Source of the DNA: Cellulosimicrobium sp. CUA-896
Lineage (GTDB): Bacteria; Actinomycetota; Actinomycetes; Actinomycetales; Cellulomonadaceae
Length of the DNA stretch: 64,000 nucleotides
Reading direction: 5' to 3'
Assembly: GCF_001942335.1 (NCBI RefSeq)
Contig: NZ_MKKH01000078.1
Span: forward strand, 51,316 to 115,315
Each line of letters opens with the position of its first letter. The stretch's first letter is position 1. Under the pieces are notes generated by a model. The model saw nothing but the letters and a program-made list of their open reading frames with translations, was not told the origin of the DNA and searched no databases. Shown in pieces: positions 55,701 through 63,585 of this stretch. Both the position numbers and the translations under genes were made by a program.

Positions 55701-56618
55701 GAGGTGGGTGATGCGGTTGTGCCGCACGAGGCGCTGGTCCTGCGTCGCGGGCGTCGTCTGCGACTCGGGCAGCTGGGCGAGCTCCGTGACCTCGATGCCC
55801 AGCGCCGACGGCGTGGGGTCGGGGAGCGGGTTGAGCAGCGGCTCGCTCGGGGTGGTCCCGCCGGCGGCGCAGTCGCCCGGGTTCCCGGTGGCGATCTCGA
55901 GGTTCTCGCCGGCCGGGTCGACGGCGACGTCGTCGAGCATGAGCCGCCCGGCGCTGCTCGCGCCGTTGATCCAGAAGAACCGGTCGAGCGCGGTGCTCAC
56001 GCCCTGGCGGAACCCGAACTGCTGCTCGGTGCCCTCGGGCAGGCGCGTGATCTCCTCGTACGGGCCGCCCTGGCTGTACACGCTCACGCGGTCGGCCGCG
56101 TTGTCGGCCACGATCCACACGCACTGCCACGTGTCGCGCGACCACACCCCGGCGGGCTTGAACCCGCCGCCGTCGCGCACGAGCATGACGTCGGAGTTCT
56201 GGTTGTTCACGTACGCCCGGCTGTTGACGTAGTCGGACGGCGCGTCGACGTCCGTGAGGCCGAACGACGTGTCGACGCTGCCCGTGCGCATGAAGCGGAA
56301 GAACAGCGTGCCGGTGGTGCCGTCGGCGACCGGCGGGACGGCGCGGTAGGACTTCTGGCCGCCGCCGACCATCTCGAGGATCTGGTTGTTGGCGTCGAGC
56401 GGGTCGGCCACGACCCGGGCGGCGGACGACGCCGTCCACCCGTCCTGGCCGTCGAGCGCGGTGCGGTCGTACTCCTCGAAGTCGAGGAGCTCGGTGAATC
56501 CTTCGTCGGCCGCGACCTCCGCGGCGGCCGGCGGGCCCAGGAGGGTCCCGCCCAGGACGGTCGCGAGGGCGACCGCGAGAGCGGCCCTGCCTCGGCGACG
56601 GGAACGCGTAGACGTCAT
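52716..56618 (-). CDS. Secreted multidomain PQQ-dependent sugar dehydrogenase-like protein
   Basis: The 1300-residue protein has a signal peptide (RRRGRAALAVALATVLGG, cleavage near AAA-E), a lectin-like beta-sandwich (about 40-245), a GSDH-type six-blade propeller (about 290-700; LVGDGGNGVGNGNPQDLSTP, GEIYAVGMRDPHRISWDP, AGDNFGWSEREGPF), a LamG-type domain (about 705-925), another concanavalin/DUF1080-like domain (about 960-1180) and a C-terminal cysteine-capped domain (1206-1300) also found in the protein at 1-2214. Soluble GSDH enzymes oxidise aldoses with PQQ and Ca2+; with three sugar-binding-like domains a polysaccharide-surface role is likely. A LacI-type operator abuts its -10 box. No frameshift is seen. 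Confidence 0.82.
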   Translation of the reverse strand: MTSTRSRRRGRAALAVALATVLGGTLLGPPAAAEVAADEGFTELLDFEEYDRTALDGQDGWTASSAARVVADPLDANNQILEMVGGGQKSYRAVPPVADGTTGTLFFRFMRTGSVDTSFGLTDVDAPSDYVNSRAYVNNQNSDVMLVRDGGGFKPAGVWSRDTWQCVWIVADNAADRVSVYSQGGPYEEITRLPEGTEQQFGFRQGVSTALDRFFWINGASSAGRLMLDDVAVDPAGENLEIATGNPGDCAAGGTTPSEPLLNPLPDPTPSALGIEVTELAQLPESQTTPATQDQRLVRHNRITHLDEVPDGSGRLAVPDMNEILYMVDEETGEHVAYLNVRDRFVDNFHNHAGLGTGFGFVEFHPEFADNGVFYTVHTEAGSALTEDTPDFPAFGGTNYHSVITEWTATDPSAETFAGTSRELMRVPFAGRVHTVQQIAFNPTVEPGDPDHGMLYVLVGDGGNGVGNGNPQDLSTPQGKIFRIDPTGDDSANGQYGIPADNPFVGTPGALGEIYAVGMRDPHRISWDPEGDHAMYLGHIGEWQVESVYEVEAGDNFGWSEREGPFVAENRQIFPLPEDDADNGFTYPVAAYDHNRDPGQTGDAGVALNGGFVYRGDIPELRGRYLFTDLVRGWVLSTQADEMQRNDGDPEDLAEIEHLKVFHDGQETTFQELVGDARVDLRFGADADGELYLVSKADGKVWKVTGARYAGASSPVALPELAPNLVAHYDFDHPVAADATWEADQGWSGTDVQLVNGGTEMRVADRAYPGAGEALQTQQMSPGTSSNDDWKAGVYDAEGVDSLGAFAGTDEISVMGWFKPTGEHPALNSSTANPDDRYNAIGLAGVLSGDSDGHGVRALLEVITVNGELKLVALGRRVDGAGSWTFAADLPWDEILRQGEWVHLAATFDFAGGEMQLFMNGERLEGEYTSSTNPWGPGATSPTDPAGIKIGGSFPQDTREANPFHGRMDDLMFLDTVPTAEQVAAQYALFAAEPAEEPAPPSCAPAGEQVTDVMAAEHWAPRTPSKWQFPGDEVVLAEAGTNPDDGIRRPFEYAVLTEGPELGSFELQAEVRLDAPASVNNRDVIVVFGWQSDTQYYYAHLSQDNTIYAHNGIFKVDGRDRERIDDQWDGGVGAPPAVTDEEWHDVRVVRCADSGDVAVYVDGLDTPLLTATDTTFAEGRVGFGSFDNTGRLRSLTVTAAEEPAGVELDVQVAPRCLAGRVYLAVAATNASAAPADVTLATAYGTRTVTDVAPGAAAYQAFPVRAAALEAGSVTVTATATVDGEEVSSEVVVEHAAHACG

Positions 56619-56756
56619 CGTCTGCTCCACTTCGTCGGATGGTGCTGCCTGAACGTCGGTGCTGCCACGGCGCCGTCGCCGTGGGTGCCGCGCGGTGAGC
56701 CCCGCGGGTCCGGCCCCCTGTCGTGTCGGGTGCACGTCCCTGTGCGCGACTCCTGC

Positions 56757-56777
56757 AGGCTAGGAAAGGGCTTTCCC
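56757..56777 (-). promoter_or_regulatory. Promoter and LacI-type operator of the secreted dehydrogenase gene
   Basis: TAGCCT (56757-56762, minus strand) is a -10 box, directly preceded by the near-palindrome GGGAAAGCCCTTTCC (56763-56777). The core AAAGCCCTTT differs from a perfect LacI core by one base. The leader would be about 130 nt. Confidence 0.6.
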
Positions 56778-56827
56778 GGTGTCAAGGGACCGAGCGCGCG
56801 AGGGCACGGTCGCGCGGGGCCCCGGAC

Positions 56828-56866
56828 GCACGAGGGCCCGGCAGCCTGCGCTGCCGGGCCTCGTGC
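56828..56866 (-). terminator. Terminator after the CNNM pair
   Basis: GCACGAGG...CCCGGCAG (56828-56844) and CTGCCGGGCCTCGTGC (56851-56866) form a 16-bp stem with one bulge, 16 bp after the stop at 56882 in the leftward direction. Confidence 0.75.
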
Positions 56867-56881
56867 TGCGACCGGCGGTCG

Positions 56882-57913
56882 TCAGCCGACGAGCGTCGCC
56901 ACGGGCTCCTCCGGGCGCGGGAGGATGCGACGCAGCACGTCCGCGAGCGTGACGACGCCGACGAACCGGTCGCCGTCCATGACGATCGCGAGGTGCTCGC
57001 TCGACTCGCGCATGCGCGCGAGCGCCGCGTGCACGGTCGTGCCCGACTCGAGGACGAAGCCGGGACGCGCCAGGTCGTGCACCCGTCGGTCGTCCGGCTC
57101 GAGGAGCGTGTCGCGCACGTGCACGACGCGCGGCACCACGCTCCCGTTGCGGACGAGGATGCGCAGGTGCCCGGACGCCGCGGACGCCGCCCGCACGTCG
57201 GCGGCGGTCGCGTGCGACGGGACCGCCGTGGGGGCGCCGCCGGCCGGGACGAGCGCGTCGACCGTGAGGGTCTGCAGCTCGAGCGCGCCGGAGATCTGCG
57301 CGCGGTAGGACGCCTCGAGGGCGCCCACGCTGGCGGAGTGCTCGACGAGGTGGCGCAGCGTCGCCGGGTCCTGGCCGCCGCCCTCGACGTTCTCGACCGG
57401 CTCGACGCCGACGGCGCGCACGCACCGGTTCGCGAGCGCGTTGAGCCAGCGCAGCAGCGGGCGGAAGACCGCCATGAACCCGCGCATGGGCAGCGCGAGC
57501 AGCGTCGCCGAGCGCTCCGGGTGGGCGATGGCCCACGACTTGGGCGCCATCTCGCCCACCACGAGGTGGAGGAACGTGACGACCACGAGCGCGAGCACGA
57601 ACCCCGCGACGTCGGCCGCCCACAGCGGCACGCCCCACGCCTCGAAGACCGGGGTGAGCCAGTGGTGCACCGCCGGCTTGGTGATGGCGCCGAGCGCGAG
57701 GGTGCACGCCGTGATGCCGAGCTGCGCGCCCGCCATGAGGAGCGTGAGCTCGTTGGAGCTGCGCAGGGCGGCCCGCGCGGCGCGGCTGGTGGGGGCGGCG
57801 TCCTCGAGACGGTGCCGCTTGGCGGCCAGCAGCGCGAACTCCACGGCGACGAAGAACGCGCTCAGCGCGATGATGGCGACGGTCGCCACGACGACGACCC
57901 ACGGGTTGCTCAT
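56882..57913 (-). CDS. CNNM-type transporter, short form
   Basis: The 343-residue protein has the DUF21 membrane domain (VAVEFALLAAKRHRLED, GAQLGITACTLALGAITKPAV, HLVVGEMAPKSWAIAHPE) and a CBS pair at the C-terminus (FVLESGTTVHAALARM, VGVVTLADVLRRI), but lacks the CorC C-terminal domain. It starts at ATG 57913 overlapping the stop of the paralogue upstream (ATGA), so the two are co-translated and may form a heteromeric Mg2+-related transporter. Confidence 0.85.
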   Translation of the reverse strand: MSNPWVVVVATVAIIALSAFFVAVEFALLAAKRHRLEDAAPTSRAARAALRSSNELTLLMAGAQLGITACTLALGAITKPAVHHWLTPVFEAWGVPLWAADVAGFVLALVVVTFLHLVVGEMAPKSWAIAHPERSATLLALPMRGFMAVFRPLLRWLNALANRCVRAVGVEPVENVEGGGQDPATLRHLVEHSASVGALEASYRAQISGALELQTLTVDALVPAGGAPTAVPSHATAADVRAASAASGHLRILVRNGSVVPRVVHVRDTLLEPDDRRVHDLARPGFVLESGTTVHAALARMRESSEHLAIVMDGDRFVGVVTLADVLRRILPRPEEPVATLVG

Positions 57914-59379
57914 CGGGTCTCCTCCCCGGCGGTCGTCGGTCGCGCGGACGCGCCGGTGGTGCGGTCGGCGTCCTGCTCGTCGGGCTCGGCTCCCCGTGCG
58001 CCCGCGGGCGCGTCCGGGGCGGACCCGTCCCCGCGCCGCTCGTCGAGCCGGACGCGCACCAGACGCGGCACGTGGCGCTCGACCGACAGCACGTCGACGA
58101 CGAGCGTGCGCGTCACCGGCTCGTCGTGGACGAGGTCGGCGGGGTCGTCGGGCAGCGTGACCTCGATCGTCTCGCCCGCGCGCGGCAGCGCCCCGTGCTG
58201 GGCGATGAGCAGGCCGGAGACGGTCTCGTGGTCGCCGCGCGGCAGGTCGTGCCCGATGGCGCGCTCCGCCTCGTCGACGTGGACGTCGCCGCCCATGACC
58301 CACACGTCGTCGCCCTCCGCGGTGACCGTGACGGGCTGCTCGGGGTCGTGCTCGTCGGTGATCTCGCCGACGACCTCCTCCGCCAGGTCCTCCACGGTGA
58401 GCACGCCGGTGAACCCGCCGTACTCGTCGATGACGCACGCGAGCTGGTTGCTCGTGCTCGTCAGGGCCTCCAGGGCGTCCGGCAGGGTCATCGACGTCGG
58501 CAGGACGACCGCGGGACGCATGAGGTCGGTGACGGGCGCGTCGTCGGGCAGCGGCGTGTCCAGGACGTCCGCGAGCTGCACGACGCCGAGCGGCTGGTCG
58601 GTGTCGTCGACCACGGGGTAGCGCGTGTGGGCGTGCGCCATGAGCTCGCGCACCTCGCCGACCGTGGTCGCGGGGCGCACGGTGCCCACGCGCGAGCGCG
58701 GGATCATCGCGTGCTCGACGTCGCGCTGCGGGAAGTCGAGGATCCGGTCGAGCAGGACCGACAGCTCGTCGGGCAGGTCGCCGCTCTCGCGCGACTCGGC
58801 GACGATGTGCTCCAGGTCGCGCGCCGTGGCGGTGCTGTCGACGTCGTGCACGGGCTCGATCCGCAGCAGGCGCAGCAGGGCGTTGGAGGCCTTGTCGAAG
58901 ACCGCGATGAGCCAGCCGAACACGGTGAGGTAGGCCGACGTCGAGCGGGCGAGCCCGCGGGCGAGCGGCTCGGGGCGCGCGATCGCGAGGTTCTTGGGGA
59001 ACAGCTCGCCGAACAGCATCTGGATGATCGTCGAGAGCACGAGCGCGAGCACCGTGCCCACGGCGACACCGACGCCGGTCGGGACGCCGACGCCGCCGAG
59101 CATCGTGCCCAGCGACTCGCCGATGAGGGGCTCCGCCACGTAGCCGACGAGGAGTCCCGTGACGGTGATGCCGAGCTGCGCGCCCGACAGGACGAACGAG
59201 GTGCGCCGCGTCACGGCGAGCGCGCGCCGCGCGGACTCGTCACCGGCGTCGGCCCGTGCGCCCAGGCGCGAACGGTCGACGGTCATGTAGGCGAACTCCT
59301 GGGCGACGAAGTAGGCCGTCGCCGCCGTGATCGCGAGGACCACGAGGAGTCCGAGGAGGAGGGAGAGGAATGTCGTCAC
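57910..59379 (-). CDS. CNNM/CorC-type transporter, long form
   Basis: The 489-residue protein has the DUF21 membrane domain (FVAQEFAYMTVDRSRLGARA, GAQLGITVTGLLVGYVAEPL, QMLFGELFPKNLAIARPE), two CBS repeats (RSRVGTVRPATTVGEVRELM, CVIDEYGGFTGVLTVEDLAEE), a CorC domain and a disordered acidic-polar C-terminal tail (about 450-489). It is the first gene of the coupled pair. The GTG at 59379 has no clear Shine-Dalgarno; the 208 bp upstream are shared with ddl. Confidence 0.87.
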   Translation of the reverse strand: MTTFLSLLLGLLVVLAITAATAYFVAQEFAYMTVDRSRLGARADAGDESARRALAVTRRTSFVLSGAQLGITVTGLLVGYVAEPLIGESLGTMLGGVGVPTGVGVAVGTVLALVLSTIIQMLFGELFPKNLAIARPEPLARGLARSTSAYLTVFGWLIAVFDKASNALLRLLRIEPVHDVDSTATARDLEHIVAESRESGDLPDELSVLLDRILDFPQRDVEHAMIPRSRVGTVRPATTVGEVRELMAHAHTRYPVVDDTDQPLGVVQLADVLDTPLPDDAPVTDLMRPAVVLPTSMTLPDALEALTSTSNQLACVIDEYGGFTGVLTVEDLAEEVVGEITDEHDPEQPVTVTAEGDDVWVMGGDVHVDEAERAIGHDLPRGDHETVSGLLIAQHGALPRAGETIEVTLPDDPADLVHDEPVTRTLVVDVLSVERHVPRLVRVRLDERRGDGSAPDAPAGARGAEPDEQDADRTTGASARPTTAGEETR

Positions 59380-59573
59380 CGGGCCCGCACCGCCCCTCGG
59401 TCGTCACGGACGCGGTGTCGCGTCCTGGTGATGCCGGGGCCGGTGCGGCCGGGACTATGGTCGGGGTCGTCGGCCGCGGGGGCCTCGAGAGTCATCTCTT
59501 CCACGGCACCTACAACGCCGGCGCCGCCGGAAAGGTTCCCGGATCCGCGGACGAGTTCCGCGGGGAGCCACGG

Positions 59574-59579
59574 TAGGGT
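59574..59579 (+). promoter_or_regulatory. Leaderless -10 box TAGGGT
   Basis: It lies 8 nt upstream of the ddl ATG at 59588. Confidence 0.55.
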
Positions 59580-59587
59580 CGTCCGCG

Positions 59588-60759
<1,172 letters not shown>

Positions 60760-60799
60760 GCCGACCCTCGTCCGCACGGGCGGACGGAGCGGCGGGACC

Positions 60800-61312
60800 T
60801 CAGCCGGTGAGGTCGGCCACGTCGAGGCACCGGCGCGTCTGGGGCACGGACTGGACCGCCGGTCCGAGGTCGGCGACGAACGACGTCGAGTGGTTCGCGC
60901 TCACGGCGGGCGGCACGACCACCTGGACCGCGGGGTCGCGCCCGTAGGTCGTGAACGTCCACGTGCCCTCGCCGTCCTCGACGACGAGCCAGTCCACCGT
61001 GCCCGAGCCCGTGCCCACGGACTGGCACAGGTCCGTCGTCGGGCCGGGCACCTCGACGCCGCACCGCAGGGTGACGGCGGCACCCGGCGCTCCCCACGCG
61101 GCCGTGGCCTGGCTGGTCGTGCCGACCTGCGGCAGGTCCTCGCCGAGCGCGTCGGGGAGCGCGAGCACGACCTCCGCGCAGAGCGGGTCCGCCGCGTCGT
61201 CCGCGACCGGGACGCCGATGCGCGGTGCGCACCCGGTGGTGGCACCGGCCAGGCCCACGGCCAGGACGGCGCCGAGCGCGCGGGCGAGGGAGCGGGGGAG
61301 CACGTCGGGCAC
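60800..61312 (-). CDS. DUF3515 family lipoprotein
   Basis: The 170-residue protein has a signal peptide with lipobox ATTG-C (Cys 28), then a small domain with conserved cysteines (LCAEVVLALPDAL, VTLRCGVEVPGP, LCQSVG, RRCLDVADL) and a tryptophan-containing core VDWLVVEDGEGTWTFTTYGR. DUF3515 proteins are actinobacterial and lie beside ddl and thiL as here; their function is unknown. The GTG at 61312 is set by TACCGT 6 nt upstream. It is convergent with ddl. Confidence 0.87.
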   Translation of the reverse strand: MPDVLPRSLARALGAVLAVGLAGATTGCAPRIGVPVADDAADPLCAEVVLALPDALGEDLPQVGTTSQATAAWGAPGAAVTLRCGVEVPGPTTDLCQSVGTGSGTVDWLVVEDGEGTWTFTTYGRDPAVQVVVPPAVSANHSTSFVADLGPAVQSVPQTRRCLDVADLTG

Positions 61313-61318
61313 GCGACC

Positions 61319-61324
61319 ACGGTA
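61319..61324 (-). promoter_or_regulatory. Leaderless -10 box TACCGT
   Basis: It lies 6 nt upstream of the GTG at 61312. Confidence 0.6.
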
Positions 61325-61355
61325 GCCGCCCGGCGCGGGTGCGCCGCACGCGCAC

Positions 61356-61361
61356 TAGGGT
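61356..61361 (+). promoter_or_regulatory. Leaderless -10 box TAGGGT
   Basis: It lies 6 nt upstream of the thiL GTG at 61368. Confidence 0.6.
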
Positions 61362-61367
61362 GACCGG

Positions 61368-62417
61368 GTGAGCGAGACGCCCCTGCTGGTCCGCGACGTG
61401 GCCGAGGAGGCGCTCCTCGCCCGGATCTTCCCCCTCCTGCCCGCCGCGCCGACGACGATCGTCGGGCCCGGCGACGACTGCGCCGTGGTCGCCGCTCCCG
61501 ACGGGCGCTACGTGGTGTCCACGGACGTGCTCGTGGAGGACCGTCACTTCCGCCGCCGGTGGTCGTCCGGGTACGACGTCGGGTGGCGCGCCGCCGTGCA
61601 GAACCTCGCCGACGTCGTCGCGATGGGGTCCCGGCCGGCTGCGCTCGTCGTGTCGCTCGTGATGCCCGGGGACCTGCCGGTCGACTGGGTCACCGGGCTC
61701 GCGCGCGGCCTCGCGGCGGCCTGCACGCCGGTCGGCGCGGCCGTCGTGGGGGGCGACCTGTCCGGCGGGGACCAGGTGGTGGTCGCGGTGACCGTCCACG
61801 GCGACCTCGAGGGGCGCGAGCCGGTGCTGCGCTCGGGCGCACGCCCGGGGGACGTCGTGGCGATGGCCGGGACGCTGGGCCGGTCCGCGGCAGGCCTCGC
61901 GCTGCTCGAGCTCGGCCGGCCGGACCCCGAGCTCGCCGATGCCTACCTGCGTCCGGACCCGCCGCTCGCCGCCGGGCCGCTCGCCGCCGACGCCGGGGCC
62001 ACCGCGATGATGGACGTCTCGGACGGGCTCCTGCGCGACGCCGGGCGTATCGCGCGGGCCAGCGGCGTGCGCCTCGACCTGACGAGCGCCGCTCTCGACT
62101 CCGACCGCGCCGCGCTCGCCGACGCGGCCCGCGTCGCCGCGGCGGGCGGTCCGGTGGGAGCCGGGGGGCCGGGGACCGTCGTGGCGGTCGAGGGCGCGGT
62201 CGAGGGCGCGGACGACTGGCGCGTCCTCACGGACGACTGGGTGCTCGCCGGGGGGGAGGACCACGCGCTGCTGGCGACGTTCCCGCCCGGGGCGAGCATG
62301 CCCGCGCCGTTCCGGGCGATCGGGACGGTGGCGGCGTCCGGCGGCTCACCGGGCGTGGCCGTGGACGGGGCGCCGCCGCGCCGTCGGGCGACGGGCTGGG
62401 ACCACTTCGGCGAGTGA
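61368..62417 (+). CDS. thiL: Thiamine-monophosphate kinase
   Basis: The 349-residue enzyme converts thiamine phosphate to thiamine diphosphate. It has the AIR synthase-type fold with IVGPGDDCAVV, STDVLVEDRHFRRRWSSGYDVGWRAAVQNLADV, VGGDLSGGDQVVVAVTV and MMDVSDGLLRDAGRIAR, which bind Mg-ATP and substrate. A Gly/Val/Ala-rich insertion (about residues 255-285) precedes GGEDHALL. The leaderless GTG is divergent from the DUF3515 gene with 55 bp between starts. Confidence 0.92.
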   Translation: MSETPLLVRDVAEEALLARIFPLLPAAPTTIVGPGDDCAVVAAPDGRYVVSTDVLVEDRHFRRRWSSGYDVGWRAAVQNLADVVAMGSRPAALVVSLVMPGDLPVDWVTGLARGLAAACTPVGAAVVGGDLSGGDQVVVAVTVHGDLEGREPVLRSGARPGDVVAMAGTLGRSAAGLALLELGRPDPELADAYLRPDPPLAAGPLAADAGATAMMDVSDGLLRDAGRIARASGVRLDLTSAALDSDRAALADAARVAAAGGPVGAGGPGTVVAVEGAVEGADDWRVLTDDWVLAGGEDHALLATFPPGASMPAPFRAIGTVAASGGSPGVAVDGAPPRRRATGWDHFGE

Positions 62418-62434
62418 GCGACGCCCCGGGGGGC

Positions 62435-62950
62435 TCAGCGGCGCCGGAAGCGGACCATCGTCAGGTCCTTGCCGCCGATGTCGTCGCGGCGCTCGACGCC
62501 GTCCGGCGAGAAGCCGTGGCGCCGGTAGAACCGCAGCGCGCGCTCGGCGTCGGCCAGGACCCACAGCGTCACGGTCACGCCCGGCGGGACGTCGGCGAGC
62601 ATGGTGCGCATGAGGTCGCGGGCGACGCCCCGGCCCCACGACTCCGGGTCGAGGTAGATCGCGTAGATCTCGAGGTCGCCCGGCTCCGCGTCCTCGTCGC
62701 GGCACGGGCCCAGGGTGGCGAACCCGATGGTGCGGCCGTCGGCGTCGGCGAGCCACGTCCGCGCCCCCGCGGTGGAGAGGCTGTCGACCCAGTGCTTCTC
62801 CCGCTGGTCGACGTCGAGCGAGGCCAGGTACTCGTCGGGGACGATGCCCGCGTAGGCGCCGCGCCAGGAGGCGACGTGCACCGCGGCGATCGCGCTCGCG
62901 TCCCCGGGACCGGCAGGGCGGATGGTTACCTCGCTCAGTTCCGTCACCAT
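62435..62950 (-). CDS. GNAT family N-acetyltransferase
   Basis: The 171-residue protein has the GNAT fold: VTIRPAGPGDASAIAAVHVASWRGAYAGIVP is the typical N-terminal part, AIYLDPESWGRGVARDLM contains the acetyl-CoA pyrophosphate loop (R/Q-x-x-G-x-G/A), and ERALRFYRRHGFSPDG is the C-terminal motif. The acceptor is unknown. ATG at 62950 has CAGGCT 6 nt upstream. It converges on thiL with 17 bp between stops. Confidence 0.87.
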   Translation of the reverse strand: MVTELSEVTIRPAGPGDASAIAAVHVASWRGAYAGIVPDEYLASLDVDQREKHWVDSLSTAGARTWLADADGRTIGFATLGPCRDEDAEPGDLEIYAIYLDPESWGRGVARDLMRTMLADVPPGVTVTLWVLADAERALRFYRRHGFSPDGVERRDDIGGKDLTMVRFRRR

Positions 62951-62956
62951 GGGCAA

Positions 62957-62962
62957 AGCCTG
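62957..62962 (-). promoter_or_regulatory. Probable leaderless -10 box CAGGCT
   Basis: It lies 6 nt upstream of the ATG at 62950. Confidence 0.45.
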
Positions 62963-63093
62963 CCACCGGCCCCCGGTTCCGCCAAACCGGAATGTCCGTG
63001 CTCCAGAGGATCTCCGCAATCGCGCGGCGGTGCTCGCGCCGCGGCCGCGGGGGCACGGTTCGTGGCGTGCCGACCGTGGCGTGCCGAGGACGA

Positions 63094-63128
63094 CGCAGCG
63101 CCCGCCGGCGATGCCGACGGGCGCTGCG
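63094..63128 (-). terminator. Terminator after rpmB
   Basis: CGCAGCGCCCG (63094-63104) and CGGGCGCTGCG (63118-63128) are exact complements, with an inner CGGC/GCCG pair. It begins 22 bp after the rpmB stop in the leftward direction. Confidence 0.75.
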
Positions 63129-63150
63129 AGGAAGGCGGGTTCGCGCGGGC

Positions 63151-63342
63151 TCAGGCCGGGCGCGTGACCTTGCCGGCCTTGAGGCACGAGGTGCACACGT
63201 TGAGGCGCTTGGGCGTGCCGCCCACGACGGCGCGAACGCGCTGGATGTTCGGGTTCCAGCGGCGCTTCGTGCGGATGTGGGAGTGCGAGACGCTGTGCCC
63301 GAAGCCCGGGCCCTTGCCGCAGACGTCGCAGTTGGCAGCCAC
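63151..63342 (-). CDS. rpmB: 50S ribosomal protein L28 (zinc-binding type)
   Basis: The 63-residue protein matches L28 ([20 protein letters not shown]). Two CxxC pairs, C5/C8 and C50/C53, make it the C+ form that binds zinc. In actinobacteria with two L28 copies the C- form replaces it under zinc starvation by Zur control; no second copy lies here. GTG at 63342 has GGAGAA 6 nt upstream. TACCCT (63462-63467, minus strand) may be its -10, giving a leader of about 110 nt. Confidence 0.95.
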   Translation of the reverse strand: MAANCDVCGKGPGFGHSVSHSHIRTKRRWNPNIQRVRAVVGGTPKRLNVCTSCLKAGKVTRPA

Positions 63343-63525
63343 GGTTTCTCCTGATCGTTGTGCACGTCGCGCACGCAGCGGCGACGTATGAGTGGTCTGA
63401 GGGTGTCTCGCCCGGTGGTCCGTGCGGCAGAAGGCACGCCGAACACCCGGGCAACCTCGTCAGGGTAGCCGATCCCCGGGTGCCGGCTCAAGTGAGGGCG
63501 CGGCCCGGGGTCCGCCGTCGCAGAC

Positions 63526-63531
63526 TACGGT
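63526..63531 (+). promoter_or_regulatory. Candidate -10 box TACGGT
   Basis: It lies 54 nt upstream of the GTG at 63586, giving a short leader with AGGAG. Confidence 0.4.
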
Positions 63532-63585
63532 GTTGGCGTCGCCCGCCGGGCGGCGCACCGTCCCCGAGCGAGGAGCCAGACCGAC

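Noticed and set aside
59370..59576. Small plus-strand open frame between CNNM and ddl
   Set aside because: There is no ribosome site, the composition is unlike a protein, and it overlaps the divergent promoter region.
63343..63454. Cys-rich leader peptide upstream of rpmB starting at TTG 63454
   Set aside because: A TACCCT lies 7 nt upstream, but the frame runs through rpmB with no stop and the sequence is not convincing. It is treated as the rpmB leader.
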